From HGM13862 sp031553915 (GTDB taxonomy: Bacteria; Bacillota; Dehalobacteriia; UBA4068): a DNA stretch of 64,000 nt. Location: assembly GCA_031553915.1 (NCBI GenBank), contig JAVBKT010000009.1, positions 1-64,000 of the forward strand. Reading direction: 5' to 3'. The stretch's first letter is position 1. Every line of letters begins with the position of its first letter. Both the position numbers and the translations under genes were made by a program. Below are positions 9,221 to 17,650 of the stretch, one piece after another. Under the pieces are notes generated by a model. The model searched no databases and was not told where the DNA came from. It saw only the letters and a list, made by a program, of their open reading frames with translations.

Positions 9221-11518
9221 CTACCGGCTGCTTGTTTTGGCGTTTGCGATCACCAGCTCAACAAAGCGTTGCACCATGGCTGCTTCCTCGGCGCGGGTGA
9301 TGGTTTCATGCGGATGGAAGTTGCCGTCTGTCCGGCCGATCACCACGCCGGTTCCCTGGCAGTAGGATACCGCTGCCACGGCCCAGTCGAAGACGTCATC
9401 CTTATCGCCAAAAGTCAGCGCCTTATTACCGTCAGCGGCTTTCGCCACTTCAAGGTACTGAGCAAAGCGGAAGATCACTGCCGCCATCTCCTCACGGGTG
9501 ACATCGCGGTGGGGCTCGAATTTGTTATTGCCCACACCGAAGACAATACCGTTATTATCCGCCCAATCCAGATACTGGCCATAGTAGTCACTGTAGTTGG
9601 CGTCGGTGAACATCCGCGCGCCGGAGGGAGAGAGCTCACCATAGGAACGCTCGTAGAGGCGGCCTACCACTGCCACCAGCATCGCCCTGGTCATGCCGGT
9701 ATCAGGGGAGTAGATATTGGGCGAAGTGCCGACAAAAATTTCCCGCTCGGTAACAAAGTCGATATTACTTTTGGCCCAGTGGCCGGTGATATCGCGGAAA
9801 TTCTTCGAGTTAGGAGTAAAGTAGACGGTAACGCCCTCCGGGGCGATATATTTCATTGTGCCGCTCTTATCGCTGGCAAAGCCGATAAACACCTTGACGT
9901 TGCCCTTATTATCCTTGTAATAATAGGGCAGCCCGGTCTGCACGGCGGTAGACTGTTCCCGATTACGATCCCGATCCGGGGCCGGTTCCTCAATAAACTG
10001 CGGGTATTCAGCGTTCAGCTCGGAGTGGATGTACCAGGTTTTGGGGCCGGTTAAGCCGCCCAGGGCTGCCAGCAGAGCGTCCAGTTCTTCGTCTCTGTCC
10101 ATCTCCTCATGCTGATGGCCGCTGATCGAAGAGAGGTTGCCGTTCAAGGTGCCGCGCAGCGCGGTTTTTTCGCTTTGGGTGGCCGGGCCATTTTGGGTGA
10201 AAGTAGCTGCCCAGTTTTCCTCGTTATCCGCATCATTACCTACGCCGATGAAACCGTCGCCCGCTTCATAATAGTTATTTTCAACCACATAATAGCCTGT
10301 CACCCAGCCAAAGGCGTGACCGATATAAACATCATCTTCCTCTTCATATTCCATGCCGGTTGTAATAGTCCCGGCAAAATAGGTGTTCATCGCCATATCG
10401 TCCAGCCAGCCGGCAACGCCGCCGATGTGAACCTCGCCATAATCAACTTCATGAGCCCGGCTGGCAACTGATATTTGGCTGCGGCTAAAGCAGTTGATGA
10501 TGCAGGTTCCGTCGGCCAAATATCCCCGTACAGAAGAGCCGCCTACTAATCCGCCCACAGCGACCAGGCAGCTCCACGCGTCCTCCGGATCAAAATCCTC
10601 AGACAAATCGCTATAATCAATCTCAATATTAGCCCAGGTGTTGTTTTGCGCTGAGCAATAGGAGTAGCCGACAGCGCCGCCGACATAGCGGGCGCCGTAA
10701 CCCTCTGCTGTGATTAGTGGAGCATAGACGTCAATCTCCCCCTCAACCAAACCAGTCTTGCCTCCTACCGCGCAGTTGGTGACAAAGCCCAGGTCGCAGG
10801 AATAGCCGACGATTCCGCCTACAGCCAGGGAATCAGCGGAATACTCCATTTCATCTGACGGGGTCTGATCAACGCTAATATGCGGATCAATCACCGTACA
10901 ATCGCGCAGCTTGGACTGGATGATTACCCCGGCCACCCCGCCGACCATGTCAAACCTGACATACTCTTCCTCATCGTATTCATAATATACATCCGAGTTA
11001 GTCAGCGTAATCTCTGGCTGCTCCAGCGTGAGGTCATGCACCAGCGCATATTGCACCGCGGCGAACAGACCGGCCGCGCCGCAATTTGTGTAAGAAGAAT
11101 AAACAGTACTTACAATCGCTCCCGTTTCAGTAAAATCGACCACCTGTAGGCCGGAAATGGTATGGCCGTTGCCGTTAAAGGTTACTGCAGTATACTTATG
11201 CGGTTCATCCTCATCCATATCATCATATTCATAGGTGCCAAACAGATTGACCGGCAGCCAAAGATGGGCGGAAAGATCGATATCAGCGCCCAGGGTGATG
11301 GCGTACCCGGCATAGCAATCCGGCTCAGCCTGCAGGTTTTTCGCCACCCCGGCCAGCTGTGCTGCATTTGTTACAGTAAAGTTTTGACCATCCGGCACAG
11401 TAGCGTCATAGTTGCCTGTATCCGTCCAGTAGGTTGGATCAGCAGCCAGCGCGTTGCTCAGCGGAATCAAACAAACCACCAGAGCTAAAACAAGTACGTA
11501 TAATAACTTCTTTTTCAA
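9221..11518 (-). CDS. SLH-domain surface protein with GLUG-like repeats
   Basis: Secreted cell-surface protein of 765 residues. It has a signal peptide (residues 1-25, cleaved after ALA). The region from about 45 to 450 has repeated Gly-Gly-x-x-Gly motifs (VGGVAG, VGGIVGYS, VGGAVGYS, VGGLVGGS, IGGVAGW), which resemble GLUG repeats and predict a beta-helix-like fold. Three C-terminal SLH domains lie at about 573-625, 636-690 and 702-760, each with the TRAE/TREE-type helix. SLH domains bind secondary cell-wall polymer and anchor the protein in the S-layer. The many Asp/Glu residues are typical of secreted proteins. It stands alone between terminators. The partner or substrate is not evident. 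Confidence 0.88.
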   Translation of the reverse strand: MKKKLLYVLVLALVVCLIPLSNALAADPTYWTDTGNYDATVPDGQNFTVTNAAQLAGVAKNLQAEPDCYAGYAITLGADIDLSAHLWLPVNLFGTYEYDDMDEDEPHKYTAVTFNGNGHTISGLQVVDFTETGAIVSTVYSSYTNCGAAGLFAAVQYALVHDLTLEQPEITLTNSDVYYEYDEEEYVRFDMVGGVAGVIIQSKLRDCTVIDPHISVDQTPSDEMEYSADSLAVGGIVGYSCDLGFVTNCAVGGKTGLVEGEIDVYAPLITAEGYGARYVGGAVGYSYCSAQNNTWANIEIDYSDLSEDFDPEDAWSCLVAVGGLVGGSSVRGYLADGTCIINCFSRSQISVASRAHEVDYGEVHIGGVAGWLDDMAMNTYFAGTITTGMEYEEEDDVYIGHAFGWVTGYYVVENNYYEAGDGFIGVGNDADNEENWAATFTQNGPATQSEKTALRGTLNGNLSSISGHQHEEMDRDEELDALLAALGGLTGPKTWYIHSELNAEYPQFIEEPAPDRDRNREQSTAVQTGLPYYYKDNKGNVKVFIGFASDKSGTMKYIAPEGVTVYFTPNSKNFRDITGHWAKSNIDFVTEREIFVGTSPNIYSPDTGMTRAMLVAVVGRLYERSYGELSPSGARMFTDANYSDYYGQYLDWADNNGIVFGVGNNKFEPHRDVTREEMAAVIFRFAQYLEVAKAADGNKALTFGDKDDVFDWAVAAVSYCQGTGVVIGRTDGNFHPHETITRAEEAAMVQRFVELVIANAKTSSR

Positions 11519-11630
11519 ACAAATCCCCTCCCATCTTTTTCCCCTGTTTTGTGATTAAACAACATATTATATTATATATTATATGATAAAAATATCATTT
11601 ATCCAGCTTAATGTCAATAAAAAAGGCGCA

Positions 11631-11729
11631 GCTCTCACTGTCCAAAGCTATTCTTGTCTAAATGAAAACCAAAGACACAGAAAGTATGCCCTAAGATAGG
11701 GACTATCCTCTTTGTCTTTTAGTGAGAGC
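11631..11729. repeat. nested inverted repeats upstream of XRE gene
   Basis: GCTCTCACT (11631-11639) pairs with AGTGAGAGC (11721-11729). Inside it AAAGACA pairs with TGTCTTT, and the centre holds CCCTA-aga-TAGGG. The whole 99-base segment can fold as one long irregular hairpin. It contains ATGAAAACCAAAGACAC, nearly the same as the coding start of the next gene. It could be a foldback element or a structured leader. Confidence 0.45.
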
Positions 11730-11742
11730 AACAGCAAGTTGC

Positions 11743-11771
11743 TTTCAAATCGCCGCATTTTCCGCTATAAT
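11743..11771 (+). promoter_or_regulatory. possible promoter of the XRE regulator
   Basis: TTTCAA (11743-11748), 17 bases, TATAAT (11766-11771), placed 16 bases before the start codon. Confidence 0.45.
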
Positions 11772-11787
11772 AGAAACAAAGGTGGTG

Positions 11788-12258
11788 ATGATTTTGAAAA
11801 CCAAAGATATAATTGCAGAGCTTCGTAAGCACCATAATTTATCCCAGGACGAAATGGCAGAGCGGCTCTTTGTAACCAGACAGGCCGTGTCCCGCTGGGA
11901 AACCGGAGAGACTATTCCGAACACTGAGACGATCAAGCTCATCTCAAAGGAGTTTGGAGTGTCCACCGACATCCTCTTAGGCGCGCCACCCCTGCAATGC
12001 CAAAGCTGCGGCATGACGCTATACAGCGATGATGTCAAAGGCCCCGAACAGGACGGCAGCAAATCTGAAGAATACTGCACCTACTGCTACGGCAACGGCG
12101 CTTTTTTGCGCCCGATGACCTTGGAAGAAGCAATTGAGCATAACATTGAATACCTCGGATCCTGGAATGAGGAAAACGGTACAGCCTTCACCCCTGATGA
12201 AGCGAGAGCGCAGCTCCGGGAGTTTCTCCCCACCCTAAAACGCTGGAAGGCGCGGTAG
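11788..12258 (+). CDS. XRE-family regulator with zinc-ribbon domain
   Basis: A 156-residue DNA-binding protein. The N-terminal helix-turn-helix (about 5-65) has the Xre/Cro pattern LSQDEMAERLFVTRQAVSRWE. Residues about 70-100 hold CxxC pairs (CQSCG and CTYC), forming a putative zinc ribbon, followed by a helical tail. The start ATG 11788 is supported by AAAGGTGG just upstream; a TTG six bases later is possible. This HTH plus zinc-ribbon architecture is common in Clostridia; its ligand is unknown. It lies just upstream of the Crp/Fnr gene and may be cotranscribed with it (gap about 130 bases). Confidence 0.85.
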   Translation: MILKTKDIIAELRKHHNLSQDEMAERLFVTRQAVSRWETGETIPNTETIKLISKEFGVSTDILLGAPPLQCQSCGMTLYSDDVKGPEQDGSKSEEYCTYCYGNGAFLRPMTLEEAIEHNIEYLGSWNEENGTAFTPDEARAQLREFLPTLKRWKAR

Positions 12259-12386
12259 CAACAAAAGATAATCCAACCTTGCTCCCGATAGGAGACGAGT
12301 ATAGACAAAACAACACTAATCCAGCTGGCATACAAGCCAAATCATTGCCTGAAAAGCTATCTATGTAGCAAATGAGGTGCATCCAA

Positions 12387-13076
12387 ATGAACAAATCTTT
12401 ATCAGAAATACTACAATCAAGCAGCCTGTGCAGCGGGCTGACCCAGGAGCAAATCGGCCGTTTGATCAGCGGCAATATCGTGAGGATTGCCCAATATAAG
12501 CGAAACGACATTCTTTTTTGGACAGACAAGCCCCCTGACAAGCTATATATCCTGATCAGCGGCAATATTGCCATGGCAAAAGATACCTTGGGCGGCAAAC
12601 GCAGCCTGAGCAAGAGCATCACCCAGCCGGGCGAGATGACCGGCGAGGTGCGGCTTTTTTCACCCAAAAAACTGCTGTGGGAATACGCGGTTGCACTGGA
12701 AAACAGCTCTGTTTTAGAAATCGACAGCAGCATCTTTTTGCAGCCGGGCGCGATTGATGCGGATATTCAGATTGTGCTTTTGCGCAATATAATTAGTAAT
12801 GTCGTCGAAAAAATCGATTACCTCGGTCAAAAGGTGAGGATACTCTCGCTCTCCTCGGCAAGAGAGCGCATTGCCTTATACCTGCTCAACATTGAGGACA
12901 AAAACCGCCGCATGATTTTCAGCGGCACAAGGGAAGAAATCGCCGACTATTTGGGAATGGCGAGACCGTCCTTATCGCGGGAGCTTGGCCGCATGCAGGA
13001 CGAGGGGATAATTCGCATTGACGGGCACGAGGTGTATATCACCAATCATGATGTCTTTGACGAACTATTTGAATAA
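12387..13076 (+). CDS. Crp/Fnr-family transcription regulator
   Basis: A 229-residue regulator. ATG 12387 is used because GAGGTG (12374-12379) suits it better than the ATG at 12372. It has an N-terminal cyclic-nucleotide-binding-like beta roll (about 15-125), a dimer helix (130-150) and a C-terminal winged HTH (about 150-225) with recognition helix MARPSLSRELGRM. Only one cysteine (near residue 15) is present, so an Fnr-type iron-sulfur cluster is not expected; the effector is unknown. Four (T/C)GTAAC-N4-(G/A)TTACA palindromes lie downstream, the first only three bases after this stop codon. I infer that this protein activates those promoters. Confidence 0.9.
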   Translation: MNKSLSEILQSSSLCSGLTQEQIGRLISGNIVRIAQYKRNDILFWTDKPPDKLYILISGNIAMAKDTLGGKRSLSKSITQPGEMTGEVRLFSPKKLLWEYAVALENSSVLEIDSSIFLQPGAIDADIQIVLLRNIISNVVEKIDYLGQKVRILSLSSARERIALYLLNIEDKNRRMIFSGTREEIADYLGMARPSLSRELGRMQDEGIIRIDGHEVYITNHDVFDELFE

Positions 13077-13078
13077 AG

Positions 13079-13121
13079 CGTAACCCCGGTTACATACAAA
13101 TTAATCCCCTTTCGTTATACT
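13079..13121 (+). promoter_or_regulatory. Crp/Fnr-type operator 1 and promoter
   Basis: Operator CGTAAC-CCCG-GTTACA at 13079-13094, then 21 bases, then the -10-like TATACT at 13116-13121. The operator centre lies about 41 bases before the expected start site, as in class II activation. An 11-base inverted repeat surrounds the -10: ATCCCCTTTCG (13104-13114) and CGAAAGGGGAT (13140-13150). The second arm contains the Shine-Dalgarno site of the SDR gene. Confidence 0.75.
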
Positions 13122-13156
13122 AATTATAAGAAGTACAAACGAAAGGGGATGCTTTT

Positions 13157-13939
13157 ATGAGACTTCAGAATAAGGCCGCTATTATCACCGGCGCAGGCGG
13201 AGGCTTTGGGCGGGCTACCGCAATCAAATTTGCCAAAGAGGGCGCCCGCCTGTCTTTGGTTGATCTGAATGAGACAGCGCTGCGCGAGACTGAGGGAATC
13301 GTCAAAAAAGCAATGCCCCAGGCGGAAATCCTCTGCACAAAGGCCGATGTCTCCAGTGAGGGGGACGTTAATGCTTTTATCGACGCCACAGTGCAACGCT
13401 TCGGCGCTCTGGATATCCTTTTCAACAATGCGGGGATTGAGGGTATTACCGCTCCCATTGATGAAATGCCCTTTGATCTCTTCCAGCGTGATCTGGCCAT
13501 AAACCTGCACAGCGTGTTCCTCGGCATGAAATACGCCATTGCCCATATGAAAAATCATGGCGGCGGGAGCATCATCAGCACTGCTTCAGCAGCGGGCATT
13601 ATAGCCTTCCCCTTCAGCTCGGGATATGTGGCATCCAAGCACGGCATTATCGGCCTGACCAAGGCTGCCGCTGTTGAATATGGCGCGGCGAATATCAGGA
13701 CGAACGCCATCTGCCCCGGTGCGGCAATGACTGAGCTGCATAAACGCACAGCCCGTCAGTTTGCCAAAACAGAGGAAGAGGCCGAGGCCTTTTACCAGGC
13801 CAATGCTGAGAACGTGCCGATGAAACGCTACGCTAAAGTAGAAGAAATTGCGGATGCAGCGGTTTATCTGGCCAGCGACGAATCCTCTTATGTCAATGGC
13901 ATTTCCCTGATGGTGGACGGCGGATTTACAATCGTCTAA
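13157..13939 (+). CDS. short-chain dehydrogenase/reductase (SDR)
   Basis: Classical SDR of 260 residues, a cytosolic NAD(P)H-dependent oxidoreductase. The Rossmann glycine motif is TGAGGGFG (about 10-17). An acidic residue at the end of the second strand (VDLNE) suggests NAD(H) preference. The NNAG motif is near residue 92. Catalytic Tyr157 and Lys161 lie in YVASK, with the Ser of the tetrad about 13 residues earlier. The C-terminal YVNGISLMVDGG is typical of FabG-like enzymes. The substrate cannot be read from the sequence. The start is set by the GGGG-containing site at 13145-13149. It is the only gene between operator 1 and operator 2. Confidence 0.9.
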   Translation: MRLQNKAAIITGAGGGFGRATAIKFAKEGARLSLVDLNETALRETEGIVKKAMPQAEILCTKADVSSEGDVNAFIDATVQRFGALDILFNNAGIEGITAPIDEMPFDLFQRDLAINLHSVFLGMKYAIAHMKNHGGGSIISTASAAGIIAFPFSSGYVASKHGIIGLTKAAAVEYGAANIRTNAICPGAAMTELHKRTARQFAKTEEEAEAFYQANAENVPMKRYAKVEEIADAAVYLASDESSYVNGISLMVDGGFTIV

Positions 13940-13953
13940 ACTTTTTGACAAAC

Positions 13954-13996
13954 TGTAACCATAGTTACATTAAACAACATCTCCTTCTGGTAGACT
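13954..13996 (+). promoter_or_regulatory. Crp/Fnr-type operator 2 and promoter
   Basis: Operator TGTAAC-CATA-GTTACA (13954-13969), 21 bases, -10-like TAGACT (13991-13996). An inverted repeat AACATCTCCT (13976-13985) / AGGAGATGTT (14014-14023) pairs the spacer with the Shine-Dalgarno site. There is no terminator between the preceding SDR stop and this site. Confidence 0.75.
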
Positions 13997-14028
13997 TAAA
14001 CCAACAAACCAAGAGGAGATGTTTTATT

Positions 14029-15027
14029 ATGAAACTTATTGCTATAGAAGAGCACTATATGTCCCAGGCAGTCAACGAGCAGTATATGCAGGTCATGACC
14101 AAAATCGTCAGCCCGGCGGAACGCGCCCGGCTGGAGGGTTTGCAGACATTTCTGGCAAACAGCAGCATCAGCGATTTGGCTGAAATACGCATCGCCACCA
14201 TGGATAAGCAAGGCGTTGATCTACAGGTGATCTCCTACGGCAATAACAGCCCGCAGGATTTGCCCTCTGATGCCGCTGTTCCGCTGTGCAGACAGGCCAA
14301 TGACGAGCTGGCAACAGCTATTCGCCAGCACCCTACCCGCTTCGCCGGCTATGCCGCGCTGCCAATGGGCAATCCCCAGGCAGCCGCGGATGAGCTGAGC
14401 CGCGCAGCAAATGAGCTTGGATTCAAGGGCGCCTCTTTGAACGGCAACTACAACGGCAGGTTCTTTGACGAACCGGAGTTTTTCCCCATCTTCCAAAGAG
14501 CGGCGGATCTGGACGTCCCCATCTATTTCCACCCCGGCTTCCCCAATGAAAAGGTGGCGGACTATTATTATCAGGGTGAAAATATTCCCGCTGCCGTGTC
14601 TGCTGTGTTTGGCTCTTATGGTTACGGCTGGCATGTGGATGTGGGTATTCATATGATGCGGATGATTCTATCGGGCATCTTTGACAAGCTCCCGAGCCTG
14701 AAGCTGATAACCGGCCACTGGGGTGAGCTTGTCCCCTACTATTTCGACCGTATCGATGAGATGATTCCGGAAAGCATCACCGGCCTCGGACGTCCGTTCT
14801 CGCAGATTTACAAGGAGCATGTCTATATTACTCCCAGTGGCATTGCCAGCCGCGGACCGGCTATGCTGACCATCAATGAGATGGGCGCGGAACATGTGTT
14901 GTGGTCGCACGACTTCCCCTATGTGAAGCGGAATAATGTCCACGATTTCCTCATGGATCTGCCCATCAGTCAGGCAGACAAAGAAAAAATCGCACACCAG
15001 AACGCGGAAGCGCTACTGAAATTATAA
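14029..15027 (+). CDS. amidohydrolase-family decarboxylase-like protein
   Basis: A 332-residue metal-dependent TIM-barrel protein of the amidohydrolase-2 / ACMSD-like family. It opens with the metal motif IEEHY (Glu7, His9), the E-x-H form seen in gamma-resorcylate and related aromatic decarboxylases rather than H-x-H. Further expected ligands are the His of FHPGF (about 167), the His of TGHWGE (about 228) and the Asp of WSHDFPY (about 292). Related enzymes decarboxylate dihydroxybenzoates or hydrolyse related compounds; the substrate here is not known. ATG 14029 is fixed by AGGAGAT at 14014-14020. It is the first gene of a six-gene unit reaching 18925. Confidence 0.85.
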   Translation: MKLIAIEEHYMSQAVNEQYMQVMTKIVSPAERARLEGLQTFLANSSISDLAEIRIATMDKQGVDLQVISYGNNSPQDLPSDAAVPLCRQANDELATAIRQHPTRFAGYAALPMGNPQAAADELSRAANELGFKGASLNGNYNGRFFDEPEFFPIFQRAADLDVPIYFHPGFPNEKVADYYYQGENIPAAVSAVFGSYGYGWHVDVGIHMMRMILSGIFDKLPSLKLITGHWGELVPYYFDRIDEMIPESITGLGRPFSQIYKEHVYITPSGIASRGPAMLTINEMGAEHVLWSHDFPYVKRNNVHDFLMDLPISQADKEKIAHQNAEALLKL

Positions 15028-15042
15028 ACAGGAGAATTCATC

Positions 15043-15303
15043 ATGTTAAACGCCGAGCAATTAATACAAACCAGTATAGAAATGAAAGAAAACCTGAGGA
15101 TTTCCGCATTAACGCCGGAGATAGTCTGCGCTGATCTTGATATCAGCAGCAGCGCGCTGGCTGCGGTGCTTGATATGTCAGGCGCGGACCCAACCACTGT
15201 TTGGCGGGTGCGGGATTATCTGCTGCGGAAAATTGAAGAACAGGGTAAAAGTCCCTTGCCCTTTTCCGCCCTGAAGACGAACATCTGGTATCGCTACGAT
15301 TAA
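15043..15303 (+). CDS. DUF2316 family protein (copy 1)
   Basis: A small acidic-to-neutral protein of 86 residues, mostly helical. The pattern LRISALTPEIVCADLDISSS followed by TTVWRVRDYLLRKIEEQGKSPLPF matches the DUF2316 family, whose function is unknown and which resembles a degenerate helix-turn-helix. A GGAGAA site precedes ATG 15043. It lies 15 bases after the amidohydrolase and 14 bases before the MATE gene. A second family member follows the MATE gene. Confidence 0.75.
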   Translation: MLNAEQLIQTSIEMKENLRISALTPEIVCADLDISSSALAAVLDMSGADPTTVWRVRDYLLRKIEEQGKSPLPFSALKTNIWYRYD

Positions 15304-15317
15304 TGGGAGAGGGAACC

Positions 15318-16766
15318 ATGACGCAGGATAATAATCTATCAACACAAACTATGGAGAGCGCCCAGCAAAGTAATCCCTTGGGCTCCGCTCCTGTCTGGCC
15401 CCAGCTATTCCGCTTTGGCATACCGGCTATGATCAGCCTGCTGGTGGGCGCGATTTACAATATCACCGACCAAATATTTATCGGCAATGTAGTGGGCATG
15501 TACGGCAACGCCGCTACCAATGTGGCTTTGCCGCTGGTAACGCTGGTGCAGGCTATCGCCACCTTAATCGCCTTTGGCTCCTCCGCAAACTTTACGATCA
15601 GCATCGGCGCGGAAAACAAAAAAGACGGCGCGCGTTTCACCGGCAATGCCATTAGCCTGTCCATCATTAGCGGTGTTGCTGTTATGGCAATCACTCTCGT
15701 TTTTCTCGACCCGCTTATCAATCTTTTCGGGGCCAGCGTAAACTCTGCGCCGCTCGCAGCAACCTATATTCAAATCACTGCACTCGGCTTCCCCTTTTTG
15801 CTCTTTTCGGTTGCCTGTACGGATTTGATCCGCTCGGACGGCAGCCCTACCTTTGCCATGATCGCCTCCATTACCGGCGCTGTGATCAATGTCGGGCTGG
15901 ACGCGCTCTTTATGTTCGTTTTTGAATGGGGCATTGCCGGCGCAGCTTGGGCAACGGTCATCGGGCAAATTATCTCCGCCGGATTGATAGCCGCCTACTT
16001 TACCCGGTTTAAGAGCCTTAAACTGACAAGAGACGATTTGAAACCACGGAAGGCTATTGTTGGCCCCATCATCAGGCTGGGTATTCCCGGGTTTTTCGGC
16101 AGCTTCACTTCCATGGCAGTGCAAATTACCATGAACAGAACCATGAGCTATTATGGCGGGCTTTCAATATACGGCAGTGATATCCCCTTTGCCGTGATGG
16201 CGGTTGTTTCCAGAATCAATATTATCGTATACGCCATCAATGCCGGATTTTCGATGGGCGCCAACCCGATGATCGGCTATAACCTGGGGGCAAAAAATTA
16301 CAAAAGAGTGCGTGAGGTTTTCCTCAAATGCGCGCTGGCGATTACGATTTCATCGGCCATTTTTACCGCTATTTTCCAAATCTTCCCCGAGCAGGTGGTC
16401 AGCATCTTTGGCGGCGGCACTGCGGAATATTTCGAATTTGCCGTGAAATATATGCGCATCTTTATCATGCTGATGCCTATCAGCGGGCTGGTGTCTCTGT
16501 GTTCCTTCTTTATCACAACTACCGGCAAATCATTGCAGGGGCTGATACTGTCCGTTTCCCGGCAAGGCATCCCGCTGATTATCCTGGCTATAATTTTGCC
16601 CCGCTTTTTCGGCATTGACGGCATTTTGTGGGCCGGGCTGATCGGGGACGCGATTGCCATGATACTCGCGACGATCTTTATCATACCGGTGCTGCGGGAT
16701 TTAGGCAAAGACACTACAGAAAAAAATACCCTAGAGGTATCAGGGGAAAAAGCCTTGGAGATGTAA
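15318..16766 (+). CDS. MATE-family multidrug exporter
   Basis: A 482-residue integral membrane protein with about 12 hydrophobic segments in two homologous halves. The opening QLFRFGIPAMISLLVGAIYNITDQIFIGN is a clear MATE N-terminus. Such proteins export organic cations, drugs or metabolites using Na+ or H+ gradients from the cytoplasmic membrane. ATG 15318 is chosen over 15303 because GGGAGAGGG lies immediately upstream of it. It sits inside the operator-2 unit between two DUF2316 genes, consistent with efflux of a compound handled by neighbouring enzymes. Confidence 0.92.
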   Translation: MTQDNNLSTQTMESAQQSNPLGSAPVWPQLFRFGIPAMISLLVGAIYNITDQIFIGNVVGMYGNAATNVALPLVTLVQAIATLIAFGSSANFTISIGAENKKDGARFTGNAISLSIISGVAVMAITLVFLDPLINLFGASVNSAPLAATYIQITALGFPFLLFSVACTDLIRSDGSPTFAMIASITGAVINVGLDALFMFVFEWGIAGAAWATVIGQIISAGLIAAYFTRFKSLKLTRDDLKPRKAIVGPIIRLGIPGFFGSFTSMAVQITMNRTMSYYGGLSIYGSDIPFAVMAVVSRINIIVYAINAGFSMGANPMIGYNLGAKNYKRVREVFLKCALAITISSAIFTAIFQIFPEQVVSIFGGGTAEYFEFAVKYMRIFIMLMPISGLVSLCSFFITTTGKSLQGLILSVSRQGIPLIILAIILPRFFGIDGILWAGLIGDAIAMILATIFIIPVLRDLGKDTTEKNTLEVSGEKALEM

Positions 16767-16831
16767 ACCAAAAATCAGACAAACTGTTTCCACAACAAAT
16801 AAATATTTCAATTATGAAAGAAGGTCTTAAT

Positions 16832-17101
16832 ATGTTAACAGCACAAGAAAAAAGACAACAGGCTATTGAGTTAAATGAAAATTATCGCGCTTTGGGCTAT
16901 CCATGCGAACGCATCTTGGCGGATATAAAAATCAGCGGAGCCGAGCTTGATGCGGTGCTGGCCATGGAAAATGAAAACCCGACAGCTGTGTGGATGCTGC
17001 GGGATTATATGGACGAAAAGCTGCGCGAGCAGGGCAAAATTCCCCGTCCCTATTCAAAGGGTTCAGTCAATATCTATTTCCCTTATAGAAAAACCTGGTG
17101 A
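16832..17101 (+). CDS. DUF2316 family protein (copy 2)
   Basis: An 89-residue paralogue of the 15043 gene. Both share the helical N-terminus, a central D-I/L-x-I-S-x-x-x-L segment, the T-x-V-W-x-x-R-D-Y motif and a basic C-terminal E-Q-G-K-x-P-x-P-F/Y. The start is supported by GAAGG about eight bases upstream. Two diverged copies around a MATE exporter suggest a heteromer or distinct targets, but the family has no assigned function. Confidence 0.75.
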   Translation: MLTAQEKRQQAIELNENYRALGYPCERILADIKISGAELDAVLAMENENPTAVWMLRDYMDEKLREQGKIPRPYSKGSVNIYFPYRKTW

Positions 17102-17133
17102 GCATTGCTCACTTTATGAAAGAAGGTGCAAAA

Positions 17134-17646
17134 ATGAAAAAACAAATTATTATTTTGACTGCGGTGTTGTCAATAGCTATACTCTTTTCTGCTTGCAGCA
17201 CTGTCAATAATGAACCCTCTGACAGCACACCATCAGCAACCCTGCCAGCCTCTGATCCGGTGGAGCAACCAGCCGACACACCGGCGACAGAGCCGGAGTC
17301 TTCTCCTGATACAGAAGGTACCGGATCAAACGCCATCAATGTTGTGGAGCTGTACAATGAGTTCATCGCCGACCTCTCGGCTGCGACAGATAAATATAGC
17401 GGCGAAAGCATTACCGCCACCGGCGTTGTTATCCGCACCGGAGCGGATATTCACGGCACGCCATCCATTGAATTATCTGATAGCGAAGACGGACAAATCT
17501 ACGTTCTATATGTTGTCAATTCCTTCGACCAGCTCGATGAGGTGTCTGTCGGCGAAACAGTAACGATGAAAGGTAATTTTCACGTTTTTAGTTCCGCTGA
17601 GTGGGGCGTCGTCATCAAGCAGGGTGAAGTTATAGAAAAGGAGTGA
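17134..17646 (+). CDS. OB-fold (tRNA_anti-like) lipoprotein
   Basis: A 170-residue exported lipoprotein. The signal peptide ends at LFSAC (Cys21); a Pro/Ser/Glu/Thr-rich linker runs to about 70, followed by a beta-rich domain (75-168). The pattern YSGESITATGVV ... TPSIELSD ... VSVGETVTMKGNF is the tRNA_anti-like OB-fold family found in many exported bacterial proteins. The name reflects fold only; no tRNA role is implied. ATG 17134 is preferred to upstream starts by AGAAGG at 17121-17126. A cytosolic relative occurs at 21830. Confidence 0.8.
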   Translation: MKKQIIILTAVLSIAILFSACSTVNNEPSDSTPSATLPASDPVEQPADTPATEPESSPDTEGTGSNAINVVELYNEFIADLSAATDKYSGESITATGVVIRTGADIHGTPSIELSDSEDGQIYVLYVVNSFDQLDEVSVGETVTMKGNFHVFSSAEWGVVIKQGEVIEKE

Positions 17647-17650
17647 TCTC

